From positions 4,361 through 68,360 of the forward strand of contig DASXAA010000094.1 of NCBI GenBank assembly GCA_036407035.1: 64,000 nt of DNA. Reading direction: 5' to 3'. A program made the translations under genes and the position numbers. This document shows, piece after piece, positions 41,746 to 49,680 of this stretch (positions are counted from its first letter, which is position 1; every line of letters starts with the position of its first letter). This DNA is from JACVRW01 sp036407035. GTDB lineage: Bacteria; Actinomycetota; Thermoleophilia; Solirubrobacterales; Thermoleophilaceae. The notes beneath the pieces are model-generated. The model did not search any database. It saw nothing but the letters and a program-made list of their open reading frames with translations, and was not told where the DNA came from.

Positions 41746-43407
41746 TCAGCCGCTCCGGCGGACGGTGACCGTGATGGACCTGCTGTCGCCCGTGGCGTAC
41801 GGGTAGGAGTTGTCGCTCGGTACGCGAGCTCGGAAGCGGTGCGTGCGCGTGCTTCCGAGGCTTGGGAAGCGGTAGCGATAGCCGAAGCGGCCGCGTTTGC
41901 GGTCGGCGCGTACGTTGGCGAACGTGCGCCAGGTTCCGCGGTCGCGGACCTGCAGCAGGACGAGCTTGCCGCGGGCCGGTCGTGGACCGCCGGGCAGGGC
42001 GCCGGCGAAGCGGATGGTGGCGCCCTCGGGCAGGTCGGCGCGCGAGACCGACAGCTTCACCGGGGCTCGCACCACCAGCCGTGTCTGGACCCGGGCCGAG
42101 TCGGCGACCTGCTGGGCGAGCGGCCGGTAGCTGACGCGCAGCTCGCGCGAGGGGCCGTGGGCGAGCCGGCGGGCGTAGCCGCCGCGGGCGTCGGTGGTGA
42201 CAGTCCCGACCACTCGCCAGCGCCTGCCGGGGGTGGCGAGCCGCTCCCAGACCGAGAGCGTGGCGCCGGCGATGCGCCGTCCCTCGGAGGTCCTCAGCAC
42301 GCCCACGAGCCTCGTTCGGCTGCGGTAGGCGACGGCGCGCGGGCGGCGACCGTCAACACGGCGCCCGCGCGCTGTGACCACGCGCGCGGTCAGCAGCGCC
42401 CCGGGCCCCACGAGCGCCCCCATGACGGTGATCGGATAGCTGTCCGAGGCGGTGACGTTGGCGCCGGTGGCGTCGGCCACCAGCACGCGCACGCGGTGCG
42501 AGCCGGCCGGCACCCCCGCGAGGTCGACACGGAAGGCCCGGTCGATCGCGAGCGGGCACGGCACCGGCTGGGTGAAGGGCGGCTGGCAGAGCGCGAAGCT
42601 CCGCAACGGCTTTCCGTCGAGCTCGACGGTCACCGACCGCAGGCCGCCGCCGCTGTCGGTCGCCGCGACCCGCGCCTCCGCCGACCCGCCGAACGGCGCG
42701 GCGGCCGACAGCAGGCCTCCCGACGGCGGGCCCAGCAGCCGCGGCGCGGAGGCGTCCTCCAGCCCCAGCCGCGCCGCCGAGATCACCACCCAGGCCGAGC
42801 CGTCCGGGAAGTTGTCCGTACCGGGACCGGGGCAGCCCTCGAATATGTCGACGCTCCAGCAGCCGGCCCGGGCCGCGAGCTCGACCGTGCCGTCGGGCAG
42901 CGAGCCCTCGGCGGCGGGCGCGAGATCGTCGCAGGCATCCGCCGGACCGCCGAAGGGCGGGCAGGACTCGATCTCCTCCTGCTGGCCGGCCCGGCCCTGC
43001 GCGACCAGCCTGTAGCCGGAGAGGGCGTGCGCGTTGCCGCCGAAGTCGTCGAAGAACATGCCCCGCGCCGAGCGCTCGAGCCGATACGAGGCGATCTCCG
43101 TGCCGGGCGGTGCCCTGAAGGCCCACTCCGCATACGCCCCCTCGTTCGTCCAGTCGGTCTCCCCCGACGAGGCGACGAGGCCCTCGAGCCCGCAGTCGGA
43201 CTCGACGCTCAGGCCGGGGCCCAGCACGGGCGGCCCCGGCTGCCAGCCGGTGAAAGGAATCGTCCGCCCGTCCGGCAGGCGACAGGAATCGACCGTATAG
43301 ACCGCCGCCGGCGCCGGCGGGCAGACAAGCGCCGCCACGAGCACCACGGCCACCGCGAGCGCGGCCGCTCGGCCCCAGCCTGCTGCTCCGAGCGGGTAGG
43401 AACTCAT
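41746..43407 (-). CDS. Secreted Cys-module protein with carboxypeptidase-regulatory-like C-terminus
   Basis: 553 residues. I start it at the ATG at 43407, which gives a normal signal peptide (ending PPAPAAVYTVDSC). The Cys domain (YTVDSCRLPDGRTIPFTGW, SCPPFGGPADACDDLAP) and the Ig-like part are closely related to 32523-34199. The C-terminal modules (GVLRTSEGRRIAGATLSVW, GPSRELRVSYRPL) also match. It is on the opposite strand to its paralogues, with a TGTGC-N5-GCCCA site 65 nt upstream. Role unknown. Confidence 0.82.
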   Translation of the reverse strand: MSSYPLGAAGWGRAAALAVAVVLVAALVCPPAPAAVYTVDSCRLPDGRTIPFTGWQPGPPVLGPGLSVESDCGLEGLVASSGETDWTNEGAYAEWAFRAPPGTEIASYRLERSARGMFFDDFGGNAHALSGYRLVAQGRAGQQEEIESCPPFGGPADACDDLAPAAEGSLPDGTVELAARAGCWSVDIFEGCPGPGTDNFPDGSAWVVISAARLGLEDASAPRLLGPPSGGLLSAAAPFGGSAEARVAATDSGGGLRSVTVELDGKPLRSFALCQPPFTQPVPCPLAIDRAFRVDLAGVPAGSHRVRVLVADATGANVTASDSYPITVMGALVGPGALLTARVVTARGRRVDGRRPRAVAYRSRTRLVGVLRTSEGRRIAGATLSVWERLATPGRRWRVVGTVTTDARGGYARRLAHGPSRELRVSYRPLAQQVADSARVQTRLVVRAPVKLSVSRADLPEGATIRFAGALPGGPRPARGKLVLLQVRDRGTWRTFANVRADRKRGRFGYRYRFPSLGSTRTHRFRARVPSDNSYPYATGDSRSITVTVRRSG

Positions 43408-43471
43408 GCCGAACGATGTAGAGAACGCCGGCCCCGCGCGCAACGCGATCCGGCCGCCCGCAGCCCACCCC

Positions 43472-43486
43472 TGTGCCGGGCGCCCA
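43472..43486. promoter_or_regulatory. TGTGC-N5-GCCCA palindrome-like site
   Basis: TGTGC CGGGC GCCCA between two minus-strand genes, upstream of the secreted protein gene starting at 43407. Same element class as 17527. Confidence 0.45.
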
Positions 43487-43545
43487 GCGAAGGGACCGCC
43501 AACTGTGTGCTCGGCACCGGCGGGCGCAGGCGCTGCGTCGCGCGG

Positions 43546-44349
43546 TCAGCTGCCGCAGCGGGTCAGCGGGTCGGGAACGCCGGTGCGCCCGTAGCCTTCC
43601 AAGAAGGATTCGAGCCGCTCCCTCCCCGACGCATGCGACGGGTCGGGGGGCCGAGCGGCGATGTCGTCGCGGATGTGGCGCAGGGTCCGGGGCGAGAAGA
43701 GCCGCCGGTCGCGCGCCCAGCGGATGTAGGCGCCGGCGAGGCAGTCCGCCTGCAGCTCGTAGGCCGGCTCGTCGATGAGCGCCCTGCCGCTGTCGCGCTG
43801 TGCGTTATGGCCGAACTCGTGCGCGAGCACCCAGAGCCAGGCGGCGAAGGCCCGCGCGGGATCGCCGCGCAGGCCGGCCCAGACGTCGATCACGGGACGC
43901 CGCCTGTATTTCCGGTCAACCGAGGTGTGTGAGCCGTCGACGAACGGTGCGCCCTTCCAGAGAAACCCGGGAGTGATCCTCACGATCGGACGCTCGTGGC
44001 GGCCGCCGAGCACGCCGCGCCAGAAGCGGTTGAGGGCCCGCTCGTGCATGCGTAGCCTCTGCTGGAGCCGGGCGCGCACCGGGTCGAGCGGCCTTGGGCG
44101 GGGACAGCAGGCGCCACGCCGCGGCGGGCGAGTTGCCCGCCGGACCGGGTGCGGCCGAACGCCCTCGCCGCGCGGGCATGCCCCTCGAGCGTCGAGCGCT
44201 AACACCGCCCTCACCTGGCAGACGCTGCGCGCGGCGAGCGCATCCGGCAGGAAGGCGCGCACGCCGAGCAGCACCGCCCCGGCCAGCACGATCAGCGCCA
44301 TCGCCGCGACCAAGCCGGCGGCGCCGGCCTCATCCCCACACCGCTTCAT
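43546..44349 (-). CDS. Membrane-anchored zinc metallopeptidase (HEFGH)
   Basis: 267 residues, the most compact family member. Tail MKRCGDEAG, membrane helix at about 11-32, then SVCQVRAVLALDARGAC (C-x13-C). The catalytic helix is HEFGHNAQ (H177, E178, H181) and the third ligand is probably E198 in AYELQADCLAGAYIRWA, as in YpfJ-like neutral zinc metallopeptidases. Topology puts the enzyme outside the membrane. Leaderless (TAGCCT, 9 nt, ATG) from a shared promoter. Substrate unknown; a pilus or surface-protein target is inferred from context. Confidence 0.85.
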   Translation of the reverse strand: MKRCGDEAGAAGLVAAMALIVLAGAVLLGVRAFLPDALAARSVCQVRAVLALDARGACPRGEGVRPHPVRRATRPPRRGACCPRPRPLDPVRARLQQRLRMHERALNRFWRGVLGGRHERPIVRITPGFLWKGAPFVDGSHTSVDRKYRRRPVIDVWAGLRGDPARAFAAWLWVLAHEFGHNAQRDSGRALIDEPAYELQADCLAGAYIRWARDRRLFSPRTLRHIRDDIAARPPDPSHASGRERLESFLEGYGRTGVPDPLTRCGS

Positions 44350-44358
44350 CGCCCGGCC

Positions 44359-44404
44359 AGGCTAGGGGCGCCCGCCGGCCAGGCGCGAGAGGCCAACGGC
44401 CCAA
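44359..44404 (-). promoter_or_regulatory. Shared TTGGGC-N34-TAGCCT promoter, leaderless
   Basis: Minus strand: TTGGGC (44404-44399), 34 nt, TAGCCT (44364-44359), 9 nt, ATG 44349. GGCCTCTCGCG at the inner position. Confidence 0.7.
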
Positions 44405-44496
44405 TGTCGGCGTCACGGGCGACCCCAAGGCGTCCCCGTGCCTGGGCGGCGGCGCTGCGAGCACTGCGCACGCCTGCTTGCTGGCTGAGCTCGATC

Positions 44497-44578
44497 TGTG
44501 CGGGCCGCACAGGCCCGAGGGCGCAGCTCGTCACCGCGCCCACTGTTCGGGTTCGGGGTAGCGGCCCGCTCCTACGAT
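44497..44578 (+). promoter_or_regulatory. TGTGC-N5-GCACA site and TACGAT promoter
   Basis: Perfect palindrome TGTGC GGGCC GCACA at 44497-44511, then 61 nt to TACGAT (44573-44578). AGGGAGG and a TTG start at 44602 follow. The same arrangement, with 60 nt, precedes the PucR gene at 48492. Confidence 0.6.
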
Positions 44579-44601
44579 GCGGCAGAGAAGGGAGGGCTCA
44601 C

Positions 44602-46047
44602 TTGGCCAAGTTCGCTGGACCGCGCGACCGAGCCCGCGCGCCGAGAGTCGCGACGATCTCCCGCCGGCTCCTCGGCGCGGCCGCCGTGGCGGTGGCGCTG
44701 GCCGCGCAGCCCGCGGCCGCGGCGACGCTCAAGGCCGACTACCGCTTCGCCGACACGGTCGGCTCGTCGTGCTGCGGGGCGCCCACGCTCGCGGTCGTCG
44801 GCTCGGGCACCGGCGGGTTCGCGACCGACACGGTGTTCGGCGCGCAACGGCGCGTGTTCGCCTTCCCCGCCGGCGTCGGGCTGCAGCTCACGTCCCCCGG
44901 GGTGGTCCCGCCGGACTCCTACACGATCGCGGTCCTGTTCGGGTTCGACACCGTCAAGGGCCCCGAGATCATCAACCCGTACGAGCGCATCGTCGACTTC
45001 AAGAACCAGACGAGCGATTTCGGCCTCTACGTGGCGCGCGCGCAGCTGAGCTTCTACAACGCGGCGGCCGGCGCCTCCGACCCGGCGCCGTTCCGGCCGA
45101 ACGCCTACGCGCAAGCGATCCTCACGCGCGACTCGGCCACCAAGGAGGTGGTCGGCTACGTGAACGGGGTCGAGCAGTTCCGCGTCACCGACTCGACCGA
45201 CATCGGCGTGGTCAGCCCGGACAACGTGGTCCGCTTCTTCAAGGACGACGTGGTGCCGCCCTTCCCGGGAGAGGAGTCCGGTGGTGCGGTCGCAAGGATC
45301 AGGCTGTGGGACGGCCCGCTGAGCGCCGCCGAGGTGGCCGCGATCGACGCGCCGCCGCCCATGCCCGCTCCTGCGCCGCCGCCGCCCCAACCGGCGCCGC
45401 CGGCGGCGCGCCTGACCGCGCGCGTGGTCGACGGGCGCGGAAGGCGGATCGATCGGTCCGGCGCGCGCGGCGTCGCGTATGGCAGCCGCGCGCGCCTCAC
45501 CGGGACGCTCACGACTCAGGCGGGTTCGCCGATCGCGGGCGCGACCCTGACGGTCTTGCAGCGCGTGCGCGCACGCGGCCGCGGTCTCCGGCAGGTCGGC
45601 GTGGCACCGACCGCGGCTGACGGCGCCTACTCGACGCCCCTGCGCCGCGGACCCTCACGCGACCTGCTCGTCAGCTACCGGCAGGCGGGCGGCTCCGCCA
45701 GCGCGCGCGCCGTCCTGCGCGTGCGAGCGCCGGTAAGGCTGTCCGTGTCGCGCCGGGCGCTGACCGAGGGCGGTTCGCTGCGGCTCAGCGGCCGCCTCAC
45801 CGGCGGCCCGCTGCCGCGCGCCGGCAAGCTCGTGGAGCTCCAGGTGCGGGAGCGAGGCAGGTGGCGGACCTTCGCCACCGTGCGCGCTCGCCCCCGCAGG
45901 GGGCGCTTCAGCTACCGCTACCGCTTCCCCGAGCTCGGTAGGACCCGCACGCACCGCTTCCGCGCCCGCGCTCCCGGTGACGACGCGTACCCGTACGTCA
46001 CGGGCGCCAGCCGGGCGATCAGCGTCACCGTCCGGCGGGCGCGCTGA
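44602..46047 (+). CDS. Secreted LamG-like jelly-roll protein
   Basis: 481 residues. I start it at TTG 44602 (AGGGAGG, 6 nt), giving MAKFAGPRDR and a signal peptide (AAVAVALAAQPAAAA). The LamG-like domain (SCCGAPTLAVVG, SYTIAVLFGFDTVKG, VVGYVNGVEQFRV, AVARIRLWDGPLSAAEV) is paralogous to 40263-41708. The C-terminal modules (RVVDGRGRRIDRSGARGVAY, GTLTTQAGSPIAGATLTVL, GPSRDLLVSYR) instead resemble those of 32523 and 41746. It is followed after 1 nt by another secreted protein gene, so they form an operon. Confidence 0.82.
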   Translation: MAKFAGPRDRARAPRVATISRRLLGAAAVAVALAAQPAAAATLKADYRFADTVGSSCCGAPTLAVVGSGTGGFATDTVFGAQRRVFAFPAGVGLQLTSPGVVPPDSYTIAVLFGFDTVKGPEIINPYERIVDFKNQTSDFGLYVARAQLSFYNAAAGASDPAPFRPNAYAQAILTRDSATKEVVGYVNGVEQFRVTDSTDIGVVSPDNVVRFFKDDVVPPFPGEESGGAVARIRLWDGPLSAAEVAAIDAPPPMPAPAPPPPQPAPPAARLTARVVDGRGRRIDRSGARGVAYGSRARLTGTLTTQAGSPIAGATLTVLQRVRARGRGLRQVGVAPTAADGAYSTPLRRGPSRDLLVSYRQAGGSASARAVLRVRAPVRLSVSRRALTEGGSLRLSGRLTGGPLPRAGKLVELQVRERGRWRTFATVRARPRRGRFSYRYRFPELGRTRTHRFRARAPGDDAYPYVTGASRAISVTVRRAR

Positions 46048-46048
46048 C

Positions 46049-47683
46049 ATGGTGCGGACCGGACGCCTGCTCCTCGCCGGCCTCGCCGGGGCGATCCTCG
46101 CGGCGGCCCTTCCACCGGCGGCGAGCGCGGGCACGTACACGGTCCACTCCTGCCGGTTCGCGAACGGCGCGCCTGCCGCGACCGGCGGCTGGGCCGCGGC
46201 GACGGTGCCCGCCCCACTCCCCGGCGCGGGCACCGAGGCGAGCTGCCCCACCGGCGGCAGCCTGAGGGCCTGGGTCGGCCGTCTCGACGCGACGCCCGCG
46301 GGCGGGTGGGCCCAGTGGGCCTTCTCAGCGCCGCCCGACACGCGGATCGCCGCCTACGTGCTCGACCGCGGCGCCGCGGCCGTCGAGCCTGGCCTGTCGT
46401 ACGGCTACGAGCTGTGGGAGCTGGCGTCCGGCGCGGCGGACGCGCTCGTCGAGCGCTGCTCGCTACACCTCGAGCCCGGCCCCGACTGCAGCCTCATGCC
46501 GGCGAGCATCCGGCGAACCGCGCGTCCGCGTGCGCGCGAGTTGCAGCTGCGCGCCGTGTGCTTCCCGACGAGCGAGGGCTGCGGCACGTTCTCCGAGGCG
46601 ACGGCCGCGGAGTTCCAGCTCCGCCGCGCCGAGCTGACGCTCGTGGACGACTCGCTCCCGCGGCTGCGGAGCCTGGGCGGACCGCTGATCGAGGCGCCGG
46701 GCCCGCATGCCGGTGTCGACGACCTGCGCCTGTCCGCTGCGGACCGCGGCGGCGGCATCGCCGCGGCCGTCGTCGAGCTCGACGGCGCGGCCGTCCAGAC
46801 GTTCGGGACGGGCTGCGCGGAGCCGTTCACGGATCCCGTCCCGTGCCCGCTCGGGATCGATCGATCCCTCGCCATCGATCTCTCGCGCGTGTCTCAGGGA
46901 ACGCACACCCTGCGCGTGCTGGTGCGCGACGCCGCCGGCGGCACGGCCGCGTCGGCGCCGGTCATGGTCGCCGTGGACAACAGGCCACGGGTGCCCAACG
47001 GCACGCCGGCGTCCGACCGCGCGCGCCTGACCGCCTGCCTTCAGCAGAGGCGCCCATGCACAAGGCGCCGTCCGCGCAGCCGCGGCCGGCTGGTGATGGC
47101 CGCCGGCGGCTCCCGAGCGCGCCTGCTCGGCACGCTTCGCACGCCGAGCGGCGCCCCGATCGCCGGGGCGCGGCTCGAGATCCTCGCCCGCCCGCGCATG
47201 ACCGGGGCGCGCTGGAGGACGACCGCCACTGTCGTCACCAGTCGGAGGGGCAGGTACTCATGGCGCGTCCCGAAGGGCCCGTCGCGCGACCTCGCCGTCA
47301 CCTACCGCGCTTCCTCCGTCGCCGCGACCATCGCCGCGCGCGCGGAGGCGCACCTGCTCGTGCGCGCCGCGGTGGTCTTCGCGGTCGTCCCGTCGGTGGT
47401 GCGCGAGGGCGCGACCGTCACGCTCCGAGGCACCCTGCCGGGCAGGCCCAGGCCGCGGTCGGGCAAGCTCGTGGCCCTCCAAGCGGCCGAGGGCCGGCGC
47501 TGGCGCACGTTCGCCACGACCCGCGCCGGACGCAGGAGCGGCCGCTTCTCCTACACGCACCGCTTCCCGGTGGTCGGCGTCAGCCGCACCCACCGGCTGC
47601 GCGCCAGCGTGCCGCGCGAGGGCTCGTACCCCTACGTCTCCGGCCACAGCCGGCCTGTCACTGTCAGGGTCCGCGGCGCTTGA
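46049..47683 (+). CDS. Secreted Cys-module protein with carboxypeptidase-regulatory-like C-terminus
   Basis: 544 residues. Signal peptide ends near PAASAGTYTVHSCRFANG. The N-terminal domain is the third copy of the YTVHSC family but more diverged. The C-terminal block (TACLQQRRPCTRR, GTLRTPSGAPIAGARLEILA, GPSRDLAVTYRAS, FATTRAGRRSGRFSYTHRF) is nearest to the LamG-like protein at 40263, not to its own N-terminal relatives. ATG is 1 nt after the previous stop. Function unknown; cell-surface role inferred. Confidence 0.82.
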   Translation: MVRTGRLLLAGLAGAILAAALPPAASAGTYTVHSCRFANGAPAATGGWAAATVPAPLPGAGTEASCPTGGSLRAWVGRLDATPAGGWAQWAFSAPPDTRIAAYVLDRGAAAVEPGLSYGYELWELASGAADALVERCSLHLEPGPDCSLMPASIRRTARPRARELQLRAVCFPTSEGCGTFSEATAAEFQLRRAELTLVDDSLPRLRSLGGPLIEAPGPHAGVDDLRLSAADRGGGIAAAVVELDGAAVQTFGTGCAEPFTDPVPCPLGIDRSLAIDLSRVSQGTHTLRVLVRDAAGGTAASAPVMVAVDNRPRVPNGTPASDRARLTACLQQRRPCTRRRPRSRGRLVMAAGGSRARLLGTLRTPSGAPIAGARLEILARPRMTGARWRTTATVVTSRRGRYSWRVPKGPSRDLAVTYRASSVAATIAARAEAHLLVRAAVVFAVVPSVVREGATVTLRGTLPGRPRPRSGKLVALQAAEGRRWRTFATTRAGRRSGRFSYTHRFPVVGVSRTHRLRASVPREGSYPYVSGHSRPVTVRVRGA

Positions 47684-47732
47684 GGAGGCGGCGCCGAGCC
47701 GGCGCCGGACCCGGGACCGTAGCTCGTCGAAG

Positions 47733-47777
47733 TTGAGGCCGCCGACCCTCCCGGCGCGGCGATGCGGCACGTACGGT
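47733..47777 (+). promoter_or_regulatory. Shared TTGAGG-N33-TACGGT promoter, leaderless
   Basis: TTGAGG 47733-47738, 33 nt, TACGGT 47772-47777, 9 nt, GTG 47787. This fixes the start codon: a longer reading would begin inside the promoter. Confidence 0.6.
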
Positions 47778-47786
47778 TGGGCTGGC

Positions 47787-48308
47787 GTGGAGCCTGAACG
47801 CAACAGATCGCCGGGGCGCCGGCTGCGTTCGCGGCTGTCCGAGGACGACGGATTCGGGCTGATCGACGCCCTCCTCGTGGCCCTCCTCGCGCTCGCCATC
47901 ATGGCCGCGGTGGCGGGCCCGCTGTCGAACGCCGTCACGGCGGGGTCGGTGAACGCCGTCAAGCGCGCCCTCTCAGGCGACGACGGCACGGCGGGCGGCA
48001 CAGCGACACGCTCGCCGATCCACAACGCCAACTGGATGAGGTGGCTGCTGCAGCGGATCAGGCCGTCCCGAGTCCCGCAGAAGGGGCCCGGAACCGCACC
48101 GCGGGGCCCGGGCGCCGAAAGACGACCGCCCGGGTCCCGGGATCCGGAGATCGACCGCCAGCTGCCGGAGGCGCGGCGGCGGCTGGAGGAGCTCCTTCGA
48201 GACGTAACCGTCAGAAGGTTCCAAGCGCGACAGCGCGGGGACCACGCCCTGGAGGCCGAGCTGGAGCAGCAGGAGCGCAACCTTCGCTACCTGCTGGGAC
48301 GAGAGTGA
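47787..48308 (+). CDS. Pilin-like anchored protein with charged C-terminus
   Basis: 173 residues from GTG 47787. SEDDG is followed by FGLIDALLVALLALAIMAAV, strikingly like a type IV prepilin (G, then F-x-L-I-D, Asp in place of the usual Glu at +5). The segment after the helix, LSNAVTAGSVNAVKRALSG, matches the family module but lacks the cysteines. The rest is a Pro/Arg-rich linker and a charged coiled-coil-like tail (RRRLEELLRDVTVRRFQARQ). The best candidate in the family for actual prepilin-peptidase processing. Function unknown. Confidence 0.7.
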   Translation: MEPERNRSPGRRLRSRLSEDDGFGLIDALLVALLALAIMAAVAGPLSNAVTAGSVNAVKRALSGDDGTAGGTATRSPIHNANWMRWLLQRIRPSRVPQKGPGTAPRGPGAERRPPGSRDPEIDRQLPEARRRLEELLRDVTVRRFQARQRGDHALEAELEQQERNLRYLLGRE

Positions 48309-48387
48309 GCCGGCCGCCACCCACGCGCGCCTGTCGCGAGTGCGCTTCCGGGGAGGCGGCGCGCGGCAGCGCGACTCGCACCGTCGC

Positions 48388-48468
48388 TGTGCGCGCTGCA
48401 CAGACCTCACGTGGCGGCTCGTTCGCGTGCCCGCTGTTGGCCGCCGGCCGCGGACGGACTCCTACGAT
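48388..48468 (+). promoter_or_regulatory. TGTGC-N5-GCACA site and TACGAT promoter of the PucR gene
   Basis: Perfect palindrome TGTGC GCGCT GCACA at 48388-48402, 60 nt, TACGAT at 48463-48468. AGGGAGG and TTG 48492 follow. Parallel to 44497-44578. Confidence 0.6.
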
Positions 48469-48491
48469 CGTGCCGAGCAGGGAGGAGACCC

Positions 48492-49676
48492 TTGACCCAG
48501 ACTGCCAGACAGCGTGAGGCCCTCGCGCGCCTGGTGGCGCGGCTCGACCTCGACGAACTGGCGCGCAGCATCGTCGCGCTGTGCCGCGAGCAGATCCCGA
48601 GCTTCCAGCGCATCACCGACGAGGACACCCTCGCCCACATCCTCGCCACCGCCCGTCTGAACGTCGAGCTGATGGTCCGCTGGCTGGTCGAGGGCCGTCC
48701 GCCGAGCGAGGGCGACATAGCGGTCGTCCAGGAGTCCGCTCGCGCCCGCGCGCGAGAGGGGGTGCCGCTCGAGGACCTGCTGACCGCCTACCGCCTCGGC
48801 GGCCGGCGCGGCTGGCAGGCGCTGCTCCAGATCGCCGACCAAGAGGAGCGCGAGGCGATGTTCGTGGTCACCGACGCCCTCTTCCGGTACCTCGACGCGG
48901 TCTCCTCACGCGTCATCCGGCCATACGTGGAGCAGCGGGAGCTGGTGGTGTCCGAGACCGAGCGCGGCGCGCGCCGGCTGCTGGCCGGGCTCTGCGAGGG
49001 CGACCCCTTGAACCCCGAGGACCAGGAGTTCGCGGAGCGGCTCGGCTTCCCGATCAGGAACGCCTACCTGCCCTTCGCGGCCGTCCTCCCGAGCCATCCG
49101 GCCATCCGCCACGCGGAGCTCGCCACACTGCTGCGGCGCAGGAGCCTGCTCGCGATCACCGAGGGCAGCCGTGTCACCGGCCTCGCGACGCGCGCGCTGC
49201 GGTTGGAGGAGGCGGGCGGCGCGAACGGGCTGCTCGTGGCTCAGGGGCCACCGACGCCGCGCTGCGAGCTGCGGGACGTCATCGACGAGCTACGCTCCCG
49301 GACAGACGTGGCGCGCCGCGCGGGCCGGACGGGCATAGTGGGGCCGGAGGAGTTCCTGCCGGAGCTGCTGCTCCACGGCTCCCGGCGCGTCGCCGACCGC
49401 ATCGAGCAGCGCGTGTTCAAGGCGCTCGAAGAGCCCGAGCAAGGTGAGCTCGCCGCGACCTTGCGGGCGTATGCGGCCAACGACTTCGACCGCCAGCGCA
49501 CGGCGAGGGCCCTACCCGTCCATCGCAACACGCTGACGTGCCGCCTCCAGCGCATCGAACAGCTGAGCGGACTGGATCTCGCAGCCGGCGAGGACCGCAC
49601 GCTGATATGGCTCGCGACCGCCAACCGGGACTTCCGCGAGCAACGCGCGGCCGGCGGGCGTGCACCCGCCGGGTAG
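48492..49676 (+). CDS. PucR-type transcriptional regulator with N-terminal RsbRD-like domain
   Basis: 394 residues from TTG 48492 (AGGGAGG upstream). Residues 1-160 resemble the helical RsbRD/PucR N-terminal sensor region (LDLDELARSIVALCREQIPS). The C-terminus is the PucR helix-turn-helix (FDRQRTARALPVHRNTLTCR, LQRIEQLSGLDLAAGEDRT, about 330-375). Paralogous to 12764-13585, which lacks the N-terminal domain. Its promoter matches that of the secreted protein operon at 44602, so it may control both or be autoregulated. Ends 4 nt from a convergent LAL gene. Confidence 0.88.
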   Translation: MTQTARQREALARLVARLDLDELARSIVALCREQIPSFQRITDEDTLAHILATARLNVELMVRWLVEGRPPSEGDIAVVQESARARAREGVPLEDLLTAYRLGGRRGWQALLQIADQEEREAMFVVTDALFRYLDAVSSRVIRPYVEQRELVVSETERGARRLLAGLCEGDPLNPEDQEFAERLGFPIRNAYLPFAAVLPSHPAIRHAELATLLRRRSLLAITEGSRVTGLATRALRLEEAGGANGLLVAQGPPTPRCELRDVIDELRSRTDVARRAGRTGIVGPEEFLPELLLHGSRRVADRIEQRVFKALEEPEQGELAATLRAYAANDFDRQRTARALPVHRNTLTCRLQRIEQLSGLDLAAGEDRTLIWLATANRDFREQRAAGGRAPAG

Positions 49677-49680
49677 CCCG

